A stretch of 7,595 bases of DNA from an uncultured Collinsella sp. (GCA_902489945.1 CABUBZ010000082.1:1-7595); one strand, 5' to 3'; shown: positions 1 through 7,392, counted from the first letter of the stretch. A program made the numbers and translations. The notes: generated by a model from the sequence alone, not told the origin.

Positions 1-437
1 TCGGCGGTCAGGAACACCTTGACCTGCGCGTTGGGAAACACGACGGTGCCGATGTCGCGACCCTCGGCGACGATATCGCGGTCCTCGGCGGCGCGGCGCT
101 GGTGGATGAGCATGGCGGCACGCACGCCCGGGTAGGCCGAGACCTTGGATACGTTGGCGTCGACCTGCGGGGTGCGGATGGCGGCTGAGGCGTCCTTACC
201 GTCGATGGTCAGGCGCGTGTCCTCGCCGGTGCCGTTGGTAAAACGAATCTCGATCTGCTTGGCGAGGGCGTCGATGGCCGCCTCGTCGTCCAGGTCGATG
301 CCGCGGTCGAGCGCGGCGAAAGTGACGGCGCGATACATGGCGCCCGTGTCGAGCTTGTTAAAGCCCAGCTGGCGGGCGATCTCCTTGGCGATAGTGGACT
401 TGCCGGAACCGGCGGGGCCGTCGATGGCGACGATCAT
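1..437 (-). CDS. cmk: Cytidylate kinase, N-terminal 145 residues (cut by window edge)
   Basis: Cytidylate kinase transfers a phosphate from ATP to CMP or dCMP in the cytoplasm, in pyrimidine nucleotide salvage. Translating the minus strand from the ATG at 437 gives MIVAIDGPAGSGKSTIAKEI. The P-loop GPAGSGKS is at residues 7-14, LDTGAMYR at 29-36 (typical of the CMP-kinase nucleotide-binding region), and EGRDIGTVVFP at about 125-135. The frame stays open to the window edge. Family members are usually about 220 residues, so roughly the last third is missing; whether it is a stand-alone kinase or part of a fusion cannot be seen. The start is supported by AAAGGAAG about 6 bases upstream. It is the last visible gene of the scpA-scpB-rluB-cmk series, 66 bp after the rluB-type stop, with no clear terminator in the gap. 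This order is common in Gram-positive bacteria. Confidence 0.95.
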   Translation of the reverse strand, partial: MIVAIDGPAGSGKSTIAKEIARQLGFNKLDTGAMYRAVTFAALDRGIDLDDEAAIDALAKQIEIRFTNGTGEDTRLTIDGKDASAAIRTPQVDANVSKVSAYPGVRAAMLIHQRRAAEDRDIVAEGRDIGTVVFPNAQVKVFLTA

Positions 438-503
438 GCAATGCTTCCTTTCGGTGGTTGACGTGCTGGTATGGGACGCGAGCGCTGTTGCTTGGTGTAC
501 TGG

Positions 504-1475
504 CTAACCCGTGTAGCGCTCGCGGTAGGTGTTGCGCTTGGGCGCGGAACCGTGGCTGCCGTGGTGACGCGTGCGGCTCGCCGTGTTGGTCGCCGGCGCG
601 GCGCCGTGCTTGGAGCTGGCCTGCTTGGGCGGGATGCCGCCGGCCTTGAGGATCTGCACCTCGCGATCGGTGAGCTCGCGCCATGAACCCTTGGCCACAT
701 CCTTGAGCTCCAGGCCGGCAAAGTTGCAGCGATGCAGGCGGATCACCGGATGGTGAATCTTGCTCAGCATGCGCTTGACCTGGTTCTTGCGGCCCTCGCG
801 GATGATGACCTCAACGGCAGTGGTGCCGGGCTTGATGCCCTGCGGGGCCACGGCCTCGGCCTCGCGCGCGTTGATGACACGGCAGATTGCCGGCTGGCAC
901 AGGCCGTCGTCGAGCTCGATGCCGCGACGCAGCGGCGCAAGATCACGATCGGAAAGCTGCCCGTCGACGAGCGCCTGGTAGGTCTTGTAGACGTGCTTGC
1001 TGGGGTGCAGCAGGTCCTGCGACAGGTCGCCGTCGGTGGTAAAGAGCAAAAGGCCCGTGGTGTCGCGGTCCAGACGGCCCACCGGGAAGAGCCCCGGAAA
1101 ACGGTCGCGCGGGACCAGGTCGGCCACGCAAGGGCGCTCCTGCGGATCGCTCATGGTGGTGAGGTAGCCTGTCGGCTTGTAGAGCATCAGGTATACGGCG
1201 CCCTGGTTGAGCTTGACGGGCATGCCGTCGACCTCGATATGGTCGCGATCGACATCGACCTTGGTGCCCAGTTCGGTCGCGACCTGCCCGTTGACGGTCA
1301 CGCGGCCGGCGGTCATCAGGTCCTCCGAGCCGCGGCGACTCGCCACGCCCGCGCGCGCCAAAAAGCGCTGCAGGCGCATCGTGTGCGGGTAAACGGGCTG
1401 GGCGCCGCCTGCGGGCGTGGTGGTGTCCGTGGCGCCCGCGATGCGCGTCTCCCCTGCTTCGTTAGTCCTCGTCAT
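504..1475 (-). CDS. rluB: 23S rRNA pseudouridine synthase, RluB/RsuA family
   Basis: Converts a uridine of rRNA to pseudouridine; RluB-type enzymes act on 23S rRNA, but the exact target base is inferred. The 323-residue protein has an S4 RNA-binding domain at about 33-80 (MRLQRFLARAGVASRR...VTVNGQ). The catalytic domain carries GRLDRDTTGLLLFTTDG at 133-149, with D136 as the expected catalytic aspartate, and the late RKNQVKRML element typical of the RsuA/RluB group. An open frame extends upstream to 1565, but its extra 30 residues (MLRTPMLRTPM...) only read the scpB acidic repeat in another frame. The ATG at 1475 has CGGAGGA 6 bases upstream and overlaps the scpB stop by 14 bp, suggesting translational coupling. 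The last ~40 residues are a basic, His/Ser/Ala-rich, probably disordered tail that might add RNA affinity. RsuA or RluE/F types are less likely given the neighbours. Confidence 0.92.
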   Translation of the reverse strand: MTRTNEAGETRIAGATDTTTPAGGAQPVYPHTMRLQRFLARAGVASRRGSEDLMTAGRVTVNGQVATELGTKVDVDRDHIEVDGMPVKLNQGAVYLMLYKPTGYLTTMSDPQERPCVADLVPRDRFPGLFPVGRLDRDTTGLLLFTTDGDLSQDLLHPSKHVYKTYQALVDGQLSDRDLAPLRRGIELDDGLCQPAICRVINAREAEAVAPQGIKPGTTAVEVIIREGRKNQVKRMLSKIHHPVIRLHRCNFAGLELKDVAKGSWRELTDREVQILKAGGIPPKQASSKHGAAPATNTASRTRHHGSHGSAPKRNTYRERYTG

Positions 1476-2211
1476 GTATATCCTCCGAGGTATCGACGGT
1501 GGGTAGAAGCTCCTCGCCATCGGTATCCTCAACATCGGTGTCCTCAACATCGGTGTCCTCAACATCGGTATCGATCAGTTCGCGCTCTTCGTCCAGGTCC
1601 TCAGCCTGCTCCTCGAGCGTAGACTGAATGCTGCGGCCGCTCAGGCGCTCGCGGATAAACTGGCGCGACTGCTCATCGGGGGCAAACTGCTCCAGATCGG
1701 GCAGATCGCGGGTAGAACGCAGGCCGAACTTTTCCAAGAAGGCGTTGGTCGTGCCGTAGATGATGGCCTGACCGCGCTGGGGGTCGCGGCCGAGCTCGCG
1801 CACCAGGCCCTTGTCCACAAGCGACGCGATGACGCCGTCGGAGTTGACGCCGCGGATGCCCTTGACCACCTCGCGCGTCACGGGCTGGTGGTATGCGATG
1901 ACGGCCAGGGTTTCGAGTGCCGCCTGCGACAGCTTTTGCGTGTCCCAGCTCAACACATAGGCCTCGACTACGTCGTGGTAAGCGGGGTGAGTAAACAGGC
2001 GCCAACCGCCGGCGACCTCGCGCAGCTGAAAGCCGCGGTTGGCCTCCTCGTACTCAACCTTGAGCTCGGCGAGCAGCGACGCGCACTCACCAGGGGCGAT
2101 ATCCAGCGCGCCTGCCAGCGCGGGCGCGCTCACCGGGTCGCTCGACACCAGCAGCAGTGCCTCGAGGGGGCCTTTGAGGCTGTTTGCCTCCAGCGTGGAA
2201 AGGGTTGACAT
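1462..2211 (-). CDS. scpB: Segregation and condensation protein B (ScpB)
   Basis: ScpB dimers bind the kleisin ScpA and, with SMC, form the bacterial condensin that organises and segregates the nucleoid. The 249 residues show the two winged-helix domains of the family: an N-terminal one at about 13-85 and a second at about 94-165, containing LSQAALETLAVIAYHQPVTR and then YGTTNAFLEKFGL. These are hallmark ScpB stretches. Beyond residue ~195 is a strongly acidic tail with three TDVED units and one TDGEE (215-234), which makes the protein longer than a minimal ScpB. The ATG at 2211 is preceded by TAGGAGC, whose TAG is the scpA stop codon. The genes are 12 bp apart, so translation is probably coupled and the partners made together. 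The gene overlaps the start of the rluB-type gene by 14 bp. Confidence 0.96.
   Translation of the reverse strand: MSTLSTLEANSLKGPLEALLLVSSDPVSAPALAGALDIAPGECASLLAELKVEYEEANRGFQLREVAGGWRLFTHPAYHDVVEAYVLSWDTQKLSQAALETLAVIAYHQPVTREVVKGIRGVNSDGVIASLVDKGLVRELGRDPQRGQAIIYGTTNAFLEKFGLRSTRDLPDLEQFAPDEQSRQFIRERLSGRSIQSTLEEQAEDLDEERELIDTDVEDTDVEDTDVEDTDGEELLPTVDTSEDIHDED
1511..1570 (-). repeat. Four 15-bp tandem units in the scpB acidic tail
   Basis: Four consecutive 15-bp units occur on the plus strand. Three read TCCTCAACATCGGTG or differ only in the last base. The fourth, at 1511-1525, reads TCCTCGCCATCGGTA. In the scpB frame they encode TDVED three times and then TDGEE. The unit length is a multiple of three, so copy number can change by slippage without breaking scpB. 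The array lies 36 bp upstream of the rluB-type start codon. Confidence 0.9.
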
Positions 2212-2223
2212 GGTTGGTCGCTC

Positions 2224-3036
2224 CTATTCGGTGAGCTCGGGGCCCTCGCCGGGCACATAGGCCTCGGCGCCCTCGACGCGGTTGATTTGAATGGTTCCAA
2301 AGATCTCGTCCTGGCTCAGCGTGAGCGAGCCGCGCTTGGCGAGCTCGAGCACGGCCAGGAAGGTGACGACGAGCTGCTCGGTGGTGGCGTCGCCGTCCAA
2401 CAGCTCGCGGAAGGCGCAGGTTTGGTGTGCCATGGTAAAGCGGTCGACCGAGGCCACGGTCAGGTCGAGCGGCACGCGATGGGGTGCCACGTGCTCGGCC
2501 TCCAGCAGAAAGGTCTGGCGCTTGCCGTCCAGGTCGGCGCAGATGACGGCGAGGCCGCGCAGGGTAATGCCGGCCAGATAGTCGGGCATGAGGCCCAAAA
2601 ACTCCGGGTCAGGGCCGGCCACACGCGGGTGCATACGGCTTTCGGCCTGCATGCGGGCACCGAGGGCTGCCGCCGCGCCCTTAAACTGCTTGTAGGCAAT
2701 CAGGCGCTGGATCAGAACCTCACGCAAGGCGTCGCCGTCGAGCGCGCTGAGCTCCTCGAGGTCTTCGTCGAACTCGTCATCGTCGTCATCGGCTTTGCGC
2801 GGGGCCTCCTGCGGCACCAAGGAGGCGGCCTTGATGTCCAAAAGTGTTGCCGCGACCAGCAAAAAGTCGCTCGCCACGTCCAGGTCCAGCGCCTCGATGC
2901 GCTCGGCCTCGGCAAGGTACTGCTCGGCCACCTCGCTGATCGAGATGGCACCGATATCTACTTTTTGGCGGGTTACCAGCTGCAGCAGCAGGTCGAACGG
3001 TCCGCTGTAGACCTGCGTCGACACGCGATACGACAT
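2224..3036 (-). CDS. scpA: Segregation and condensation protein A (ScpA, kleisin)
   Basis: ScpA is the kleisin that bridges the SMC head domains and recruits ScpB in the bacterial condensin. The 270 residues begin MSYRVSTQVYSGPFDLLLQL, matching the conserved kleisin N-terminus. A helical segment ending in LLVAATLLDIKAASLVP (59-75) follows and is diagnostic. An acidic linker at 82-95 (KADDDDDEFDEDLEEL) separates the N-terminal region from the middle. The C-terminal winged helix includes FLAVLELAKRGSLTLSQDEIFGTI. The ATG at 3036 has a near-perfect ribosome binding site, AAAGGAGGT, 6 bases upstream. The 84-bp gap to the upstream protease gene contains a small inverted repeat (GCGCC/GGCGC at 3055-3069) but no convincing promoter or T-tract, so co-transcription with upstream genes is the simpler reading. 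The stop codon lies within the scpB ribosome binding site. Confidence 0.96.
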   Translation of the reverse strand: MSYRVSTQVYSGPFDLLLQLVTRQKVDIGAISISEVAEQYLAEAERIEALDLDVASDFLLVAATLLDIKAASLVPQEAPRKADDDDDEFDEDLEELSALDGDALREVLIQRLIAYKQFKGAAAALGARMQAESRMHPRVAGPDPEFLGLMPDYLAGITLRGLAVICADLDGKRQTFLLEAEHVAPHRVPLDLTVASVDRFTMAHQTCAFRELLDGDATTEQLVVTFLAVLELAKRGSLTLSQDEIFGTIQINRVEGAEAYVPGEGPELTE

Positions 3037-3120
3037 CTTCGACCTCCTTTGACGGCGCCTTCGCGGCGCGGTTTGGGTGCATGCTGCGACCGTTTTACAC
3101 GGACGACCTGTAAGTTTACC

Positions 3121-3804
3121 TTAGATGCCGGCGATTGCGAAGTTGAGCAGCTGCTCAGCAAGCGGATACACGGTAACGTCGAAATAGCGGCCGATCACAT
3201 CGATGCCGGTCCACATGGGCAGCAGATACAGCACCAGGATGAGGATGGGCATGGCGTATTGCTGCAGACGGTAGTAGTTGGCGAGTGCCTTGCCCTTGAG
3301 GAAGGGCACGATGATCGATGAACCATCGAGCGGCGGGATCGGGATGAGGTTGAAGAACGCAAGCGACAGGTTGACCACGATAAACGTGGCACCGAAGTTC
3401 ATGATCTGTGACGCTACGGCAAAGGACATGCTTGCATAGAGGTTGCCGTACGTTACTTGCATGAGAGCGGCAGCGAGGCACGCGAGGGCGATGTTTGATG
3501 CAGGGCCGGCAACGCTCACCAGGACCTCGTCGCGCTTGGGGTGCTTGAGGTTGTTGAGGTAGACAGGCACCGGTTTGGCAAAGGCGAACACCGGGCCTCC
3601 GGCGGCGAGCATCAGCAGCGGCAGGATGATGGTGCCAAACGGGTCGATATGGTTGAGCGGGTTGAGCGACACGCGACCGCGCGAACGGGCTGTCTTATCG
3701 CCGAGTGCCCAGGCCGCGGCGGCGTGTGCACTTTCGTGGATAACGATGCCGACGATGACGGCGACGGCGCTGGCGAGCAGGTTCATGAGGTAGCTGCTGG
3801 ACAT
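3121..3804 (-). CDS. Site-2-type metalloprotease, peptidase family M50
   Basis: An integral-membrane zinc protease of the type that cleaves substrates within or near the membrane; the substrate is unknown. The 227-residue protein has the HExxH motif as HESAH at 23-27 in the first membrane segment. NPLNHIDPFGTIILP at 48-62 is typical of the short YwhC-like M50 group. FNLIPIPPLDGS at 151-162 supplies the third zinc ligand, expected to be D160. Hydrophobic segments lie at about 8-30, 57-75, 95-118, 138-158 and 185-200. No PDZ domain is present, so this is a compact form rather than RseP/RasP. The ATG at 3804 follows TAGGAGAG, whose TAG is the stop of the upstream small gene 9 bp away. An M50 gene next to scpA-scpB is a familiar arrangement in Gram-positive genomes, but I know of no established functional link. 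Confidence 0.93.
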   Translation of the reverse strand: MSSSYLMNLLASAVAVIVGIVIHESAHAAAAWALGDKTARSRGRVSLNPLNHIDPFGTIILPLLMLAAGGPVFAFAKPVPVYLNNLKHPKRDEVLVSVAGPASNIALACLAAALMQVTYGNLYASMSFAVASQIMNFGATFIVVNLSLAFFNLIPIPPLDGSSIIVPFLKGKALANYYRLQQYAMPILILVLYLLPMWTGIDVIGRYFDVTVYPLAEQLLNFAIAGI

Positions 3805-3813
3805 GGCACTCTC

Positions 3814-4096
3814 CTAGCGGACGCGGCGCGAGGCGCGCGTGAGCAAGTAGTCGGCGACAAACAGGATGACGGCCACGATTGCGTAATCCAGGCGGAACAC
3901 GCCGCCAAAGGGCGACGTAATGACGCCGTAGCCGGCGATGGCGCTTGGCAGCGCGCGCGAAAGCTCAACGACAAAGCCCACAATCTGCAGCTTGGCGGTG
4001 AGGCCGCTAAAACACAGCAGCACGGTCATCGCGCTCATAAAGATGCCGCAGATGCGGCACGCGATGGCGATAATGCTCATCGCCACGGCAGCGGCC

Positions 4097-4110
<14 letters not shown>
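3814..4110 (-). CDS. Small membrane protein of unknown function (98 residues)
   Basis: I do not recognise this family. The protein begins VNSRKAAAVAMSIIAIACRI and has a hydrophobic stretch at about 5-37, a moderately hydrophobic middle, and a second membrane segment at about 74-91 (LDYAIVAVILFVADYLL). It ends in a basic tail, TRASRRVR. Two membrane spans with the basic end in the cytoplasm is the simplest topology. I chose the GTG at 4110 because AGAGGAGA lies 7 bases upstream, and starting there gives a 14-bp overlap with the ABC-F stop, as at the scpB/rluB junction. A longer frame to 4230 only adds residues read inside the ABC-F gene. An internal ATG at 4080 is possible but lacks a comparable site. 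The gene sits between ABC-F and the M50 protease with 9 bp to the latter, so it is probably translated with it. It might be a protease partner or substrate, but that is speculation. Confidence 0.78.
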
Positions 4111-6130
<2,020 letters not shown>

Positions 6131-6161
6131 GGTGCCGCCTTTGACCTTGTGTTCCTATATG

Positions 6162-6189
6162 AAAAAAGGCCCCAACTTGCGTTGGAGCC
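6162..6189 (-). terminator. Intrinsic terminator after tRNA-Ala copy 1, ahead of ABC-F
   Basis: On the minus strand, GGCTCCAAC pairs with GTTGGGGCC (9 bp, one G-U) around a GCAA tetraloop. Six T residues (6162-6167) follow. It lies between the tRNA-Ala and the ABC-F start codon, so it can both end tRNA transcription and limit ABC-F expression. Confidence 0.9.
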
Positions 6190-6205
6190 TCATTCAATGC
6201 TCGGG

Positions 6206-6278
6206 TGGAGACGAGGGGGATCGAACCCCTGACCTCTTGACTGCCAGTCAAGCGCTCTCCCAGCTGAGCTACGCCCCC
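6206..6278 (-). tRNA. tRNA-Ala (anticodon GGC), copy 1
   Basis: The minus strand folds into a full 73-nt cloverleaf. The acceptor is GGGGGCG/CGTCTCC, including the G3-U70 pair that defines alanine identity. The D stem is GCTC/GAGC, and the anticodon stem is CTTGA/TCAAG around CTGGCAG (anticodon GGC, reading GCC). The T stem is AGGGG/CCCCT with loop TTCGATC. The discriminator is A, and the next bases are CCC, so CCA is not encoded and must be added by CCA transferase. The gene is identical to the copy at 6756-6828. A promoter lies 13 bp upstream and a terminator follows. Confidence 0.97.
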
Positions 6279-6290
6279 GTGCGAAGAAGT

Positions 6291-6319
6291 ACTATACGGG
6301 AACTCGGACCACGATGCAA
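6291..6319 (-). promoter_or_regulatory. Promoter of tRNA-Ala copy 1
   Basis: TTGCAT (-35, 6314-6319) and TATAGT (-10, 6291-6296) are separated by exactly 17 bp on the minus strand. The expected transcription start is about 5 to 6 bases before the tRNA. The boxes and spacing recur unchanged in copy 2, although two bases of the spacer differ, which supports them as the constrained parts. This may also be the only promoter feeding the ABC-F gene. Confidence 0.8.
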
Positions 6320-6423
6320 GGACAATTTTGGAAAAACTTTCCGCCGCGGCGTCCCGGCAGCCGACCCGGGGCGCCCGGAAGCTGGCAGGACGGCCTTCTA
6401 TCGACCGATATGTAAGCTATATA

Positions 6424-6471
6424 AAAGAAAGAAAAAAAAGAAAGAAGGCCAGACATAGTGCCTGGCCTTCT
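6424..6471 (-). terminator. Intrinsic terminator after the CAU tRNA
   Basis: On the minus strand, AGAAGGCCAG and CTGGCCTTCT form a perfect 10-bp stem (6443-6452 with 6462-6471). A T-rich run interrupted by C residues follows at 6424-6442. It starts 9 bases after the encoded CCA, so it ends the CAU tRNA transcript before the next tRNA-Ala promoter. Confidence 0.9.
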
Positions 6472-6479
6472 GGAAATTC

Positions 6480-6555
6480 TGGTGGGCCCTCCGGGATTCG
6501 AACCCAGAACCCAGGGATTATGAGTCCCCTGCGCTAACCGTTGCGCCAAGAGCCC
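6480..6555 (-). tRNA. tRNA with CAU anticodon (tRNA-Ile2 or elongator tRNA-Met)
   Basis: A complete 73-nt cloverleaf plus encoded CCA. The acceptor is GGGCTCT/AGGGCCC, the D stem GCGC/GCGC, the anticodon stem GGGGA/TCCCT around CTCATAA (anticodon CAU), and the T stem CTGGG/CCCGG with loop TTCGAAT. The discriminator is A. It is not an initiator: the first pair G1-C72 is intact and the anticodon stem lacks three consecutive G-C pairs next to the loop. A CAU anticodon is shared by elongator Met and by Ile2, whose C34 is modified to lysidine by TilS. The GC-rich acceptor and GACTCATAATC context resemble known Ile2 tRNAs, but I cannot decide between them. The gene lies between the two halves of the tRNA-Ala duplication. 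Confidence 0.93.
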
Positions 6556-6573
6556 TTGTAGTTAGTGGCTGTG

Positions 6574-6651
6574 ATAGTAATGTCGGCTATCCATTTGCAT
6601 TAGTTTTGCACCACGAGGAGAAATACTACCATGCACGCGACGGTCGTTCAA
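6574..6651 (-). promoter_or_regulatory. Candidate promoters of the CAU tRNA
   Basis: Two alternatives are visible on the minus strand. The distal one has TTGAAC (6646-6651) and TAGTAT (6623-6628) with 17-bp spacing, giving a leader of about 60 nt. The proximal one has TACTAT (6574-6579) at the usual distance from the tRNA but only a poor -35 (TAATGC, 6597-6602). The distal -35 overlaps the end of the duplicated ABC-F stub. Which one is used cannot be decided from sequence. Confidence 0.4.
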
Positions 6652-6680
6652 CGCACGATCTTGTCGACAAGGAGGATCAT
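6648..6680 (-). pseudogene. Duplicated 5' stub of the ABC-F gene (10 codons)
   Basis: The ATG at 6680 opens MILLVDKIVR followed by TGA. The first eight residues equal the ABC-F N-terminus (MILLVDKI), and the upstream AAAGGCGG ribosome binding site is duplicated with it. Homology stops after codon eight, where unrelated sequence supplies V, R and the stop. It is best read as a by-product of the duplication at 6656-6917. Because the ribosome binding site and start codon are intact it could still be translated if transcription passes the terminator at 6712-6739. Confidence 0.8.
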
Positions 6681-6711
6681 GGTGCCGCCTTTGACCTTGT
6701 GTGCCTATAAG

Positions 6712-6739
6712 AAAAAAGGCCCCAACTTGCGTTGGAGCC
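6712..6739 (-). terminator. Intrinsic terminator after tRNA-Ala copy 2
   Basis: Identical to the terminator at 6162-6189: a 9-bp stem with a GCAA loop followed by six T residues on the minus strand. Here it ends the upstream tRNA-Ala transcript ahead of the ABC-F stub. Confidence 0.9.
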
Positions 6740-6755
6740 TCATTCAATGCTCGGG

Positions 6756-6828
6756 TGGAGACGAGGGGGATCGAACCCCTGACCTCTTGACTGCCAGTCA
6801 AGCGCTCTCCCAGCTGAGCTACGCCCCC
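6756..6828 (-). tRNA. tRNA-Ala (anticodon GGC), copy 2
   Basis: The 73 bases are identical to the copy at 6206-6278, with the same cloverleaf, G3-U70 pair, GGC anticodon and absent encoded CCA. It has its own promoter and terminator, so both copies should be expressed. Two copies of a GCC-reading alanine tRNA would suit a GC-rich, Ala-rich proteome. Confidence 0.97.
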
Positions 6829-6840
6829 GTGCGAAGAAGT

Positions 6841-6869
6841 ACTATACGGGAACTCGGACGGCGATGCAA
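6841..6869 (-). promoter_or_regulatory. Promoter of tRNA-Ala copy 2
   Basis: TTGCAT (-35, 6864-6869), a 17-bp spacer and TATAGT (-10, 6841-6846), as in copy 1. The transcription start should fall about 5 to 6 bases before the tRNA. Confidence 0.8.
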
Positions 6870-6917
6870 GGACAATTTTTGAAAAACTTTTCGCGACGTC
6901 CCGGTGGCCGAACGGGA

Positions 6918-7119
6918 AGGCGGCGGCATGTGCCCGCGGGGAGCTTTACGGCCAGGACGACGGCCAGCGGGTAAGTACCGGAAGTAAACCAAACGCTGAC
7001 CAAAAAAACGGAAGATAACGTCAGTAAATGAAGCGCGCACGTGAAGCGCGTTCAAAAAACGGCGTCTCGGACAACATGGATTCGATTGTGATGTCAGTTT
7101 TGATGCCATCTTTGGTGTC
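6918..7119. other. Spacer without recognised gene
   Basis: I see no supported gene in these 200 bases between the duplication and the tRNA-Val terminator. They contain a short direct repeat, TGAAGCGCG at 7029-7037 and 7042-7050, and an 18-codon frame without a ribosome binding site on the minus strand (7021-7077). Faint resemblance to the region right of copy 1 (AGGACG...CGGCC) hints that the duplication was once longer. Confidence 0.5.
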
Positions 7120-7155
7120 AAAAAGAAAAAGGCCAGAGGCTTAACACCTCTGACC
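7120..7155 (-). terminator. Intrinsic terminator after tRNA-Val
   Basis: On the minus strand, GGTCAGAGG pairs with CCTCTGGCC (9 bp, one G-U) around a 7-nt loop. TTTTTCTTTTT (7120-7130) follows. It starts 11 bases after the encoded CCA of tRNA-Val. Confidence 0.92.
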
Positions 7156-7166
7156 TGCGCTTTAGA

Positions 7167-7241
7167 TGGTGGGCGATACAAGATTCGAACTTGTGACCCC
7201 ATCCGTGTGAAGGATATGCTCTACCCCTGAGCCAATCGCCC
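7167..7241 (-). tRNA. tRNA-Val (anticodon CAC)
   Basis: A 72-nt cloverleaf plus encoded CCA. The acceptor is GGGCGAT/ATCGCCC, the D stem GCTC/GAGC with a 7-nt loop, and the anticodon stem TATCC/GGATG around TTCACAC (anticodon CAC, reading GTG). The T stem is ACAAG/CTTGT with loop TTCGAAT. The discriminator is A. A promoter and a terminator flank it, so it appears to be a single-gene transcript. Confidence 0.96.
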
Positions 7242-7261
7242 GTCGCCTTTCGGCTAAAGAG

Positions 7262-7291
7262 ATACTATCATAGCCGCGCGTGGTTTACCAA
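7262..7291 (-). promoter_or_regulatory. Promoter of tRNA-Val
   Basis: TTGGTA (-35, 7286-7291) and TAGTAT (-10, 7262-7267) with 18-bp spacing on the minus strand. A TG one base before the -10 gives an extended -10 that can offset the modest boxes. The predicted leader is about 13 nt. The IS30 end lies about 83 bp further upstream, leaving these boxes intact. Confidence 0.6.
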
Positions 7292-7300
7292 GTACTTTTT

Positions 7301-7324
7301 GCCCACGATTTTAAATTAGTGGGC
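7301..7324. repeat. Inverted repeat between tRNA-Val promoter and IS30
   Basis: GCCCAC (7301-7306) and GTGGGC (7319-7324) form a 6-bp stem around a 12-nt AT-rich centre. Neither strand has a convincing T-tract after the stem, so I do not call it a terminator. It may be a leftover terminator or an upstream element; its role is unknown. Confidence 0.45.
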
Positions 7325-7356
7325 GTTCCTTGATTATCGACTTCATCCGAACACCT

Positions 7357-7392
7357 CCCACATTCATCCGTACATGTACGGATGAATGTGGG
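7357..7392. repeat. Perfect 36-bp palindrome at the probable IS30 left end
   Basis: Two copies of TGTACGGATGAATGTGGG abut head to head with no mismatch, with the axis between 7374 and 7375. The right half, beginning TGT, probably contains the terminal inverted repeat of the element on the right. A 12-bp relative of the left half (TTCATCCGAACA, 7342-7353, one mismatch to 7363-7374) lies 21 bp to the left in the same orientation. Alternatively it is a hairpin that shields the transposase from outside transcription. The opposite element end is outside the window, so the boundary is inferred. Confidence 0.85.

Larger units (their letters stand above)
6656..6917. repeat. Direct duplication, copy 2 (ABC-F truncated after 8 codons)
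   Basis: The second copy of the 6106-6370 segment, in the same orientation and 550 bp upstream in the direction of transcription. It keeps the ABC-F start, terminator, tRNA-Ala and promoter. Identity is complete over 6711-6859. Flank mismatches are at 6669, 6703 and 6710 on the left, with more changes and an indel right of 6890. The sharply better conservation of the tRNA core suggests purifying selection, gene conversion, or both, after an older duplication. Confidence 0.93.

Noticed and set aside
1476..1565. Upstream extension of the rluB-type gene to 1565
   Set aside because: The extra residues (MLRTPMLRTPM...) only read the scpB tandem repeat in another frame; the ATG at 1475 has a good ribosome binding site.
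7021..7077. 18-codon minus-strand frame MLSETPFFERASRARFIY
   Set aside because: It has no ribosome binding site and lies downstream of the tRNA-Val terminator with no promoter seen; too short to support.
6819..7202. 127-residue minus-strand frame
   Set aside because: It begins inside tRNA-Val and ends in the tRNA-Ala end/promoter region; its MGSQVRILYRP start is the common artefact of translating a tRNA.
7301..7324. Intrinsic terminator at the GCCCAC/GTGGGC repeat
   Set aside because: The stem is only 6 bp with a 12-nt loop, and no T-tract follows it on either strand.
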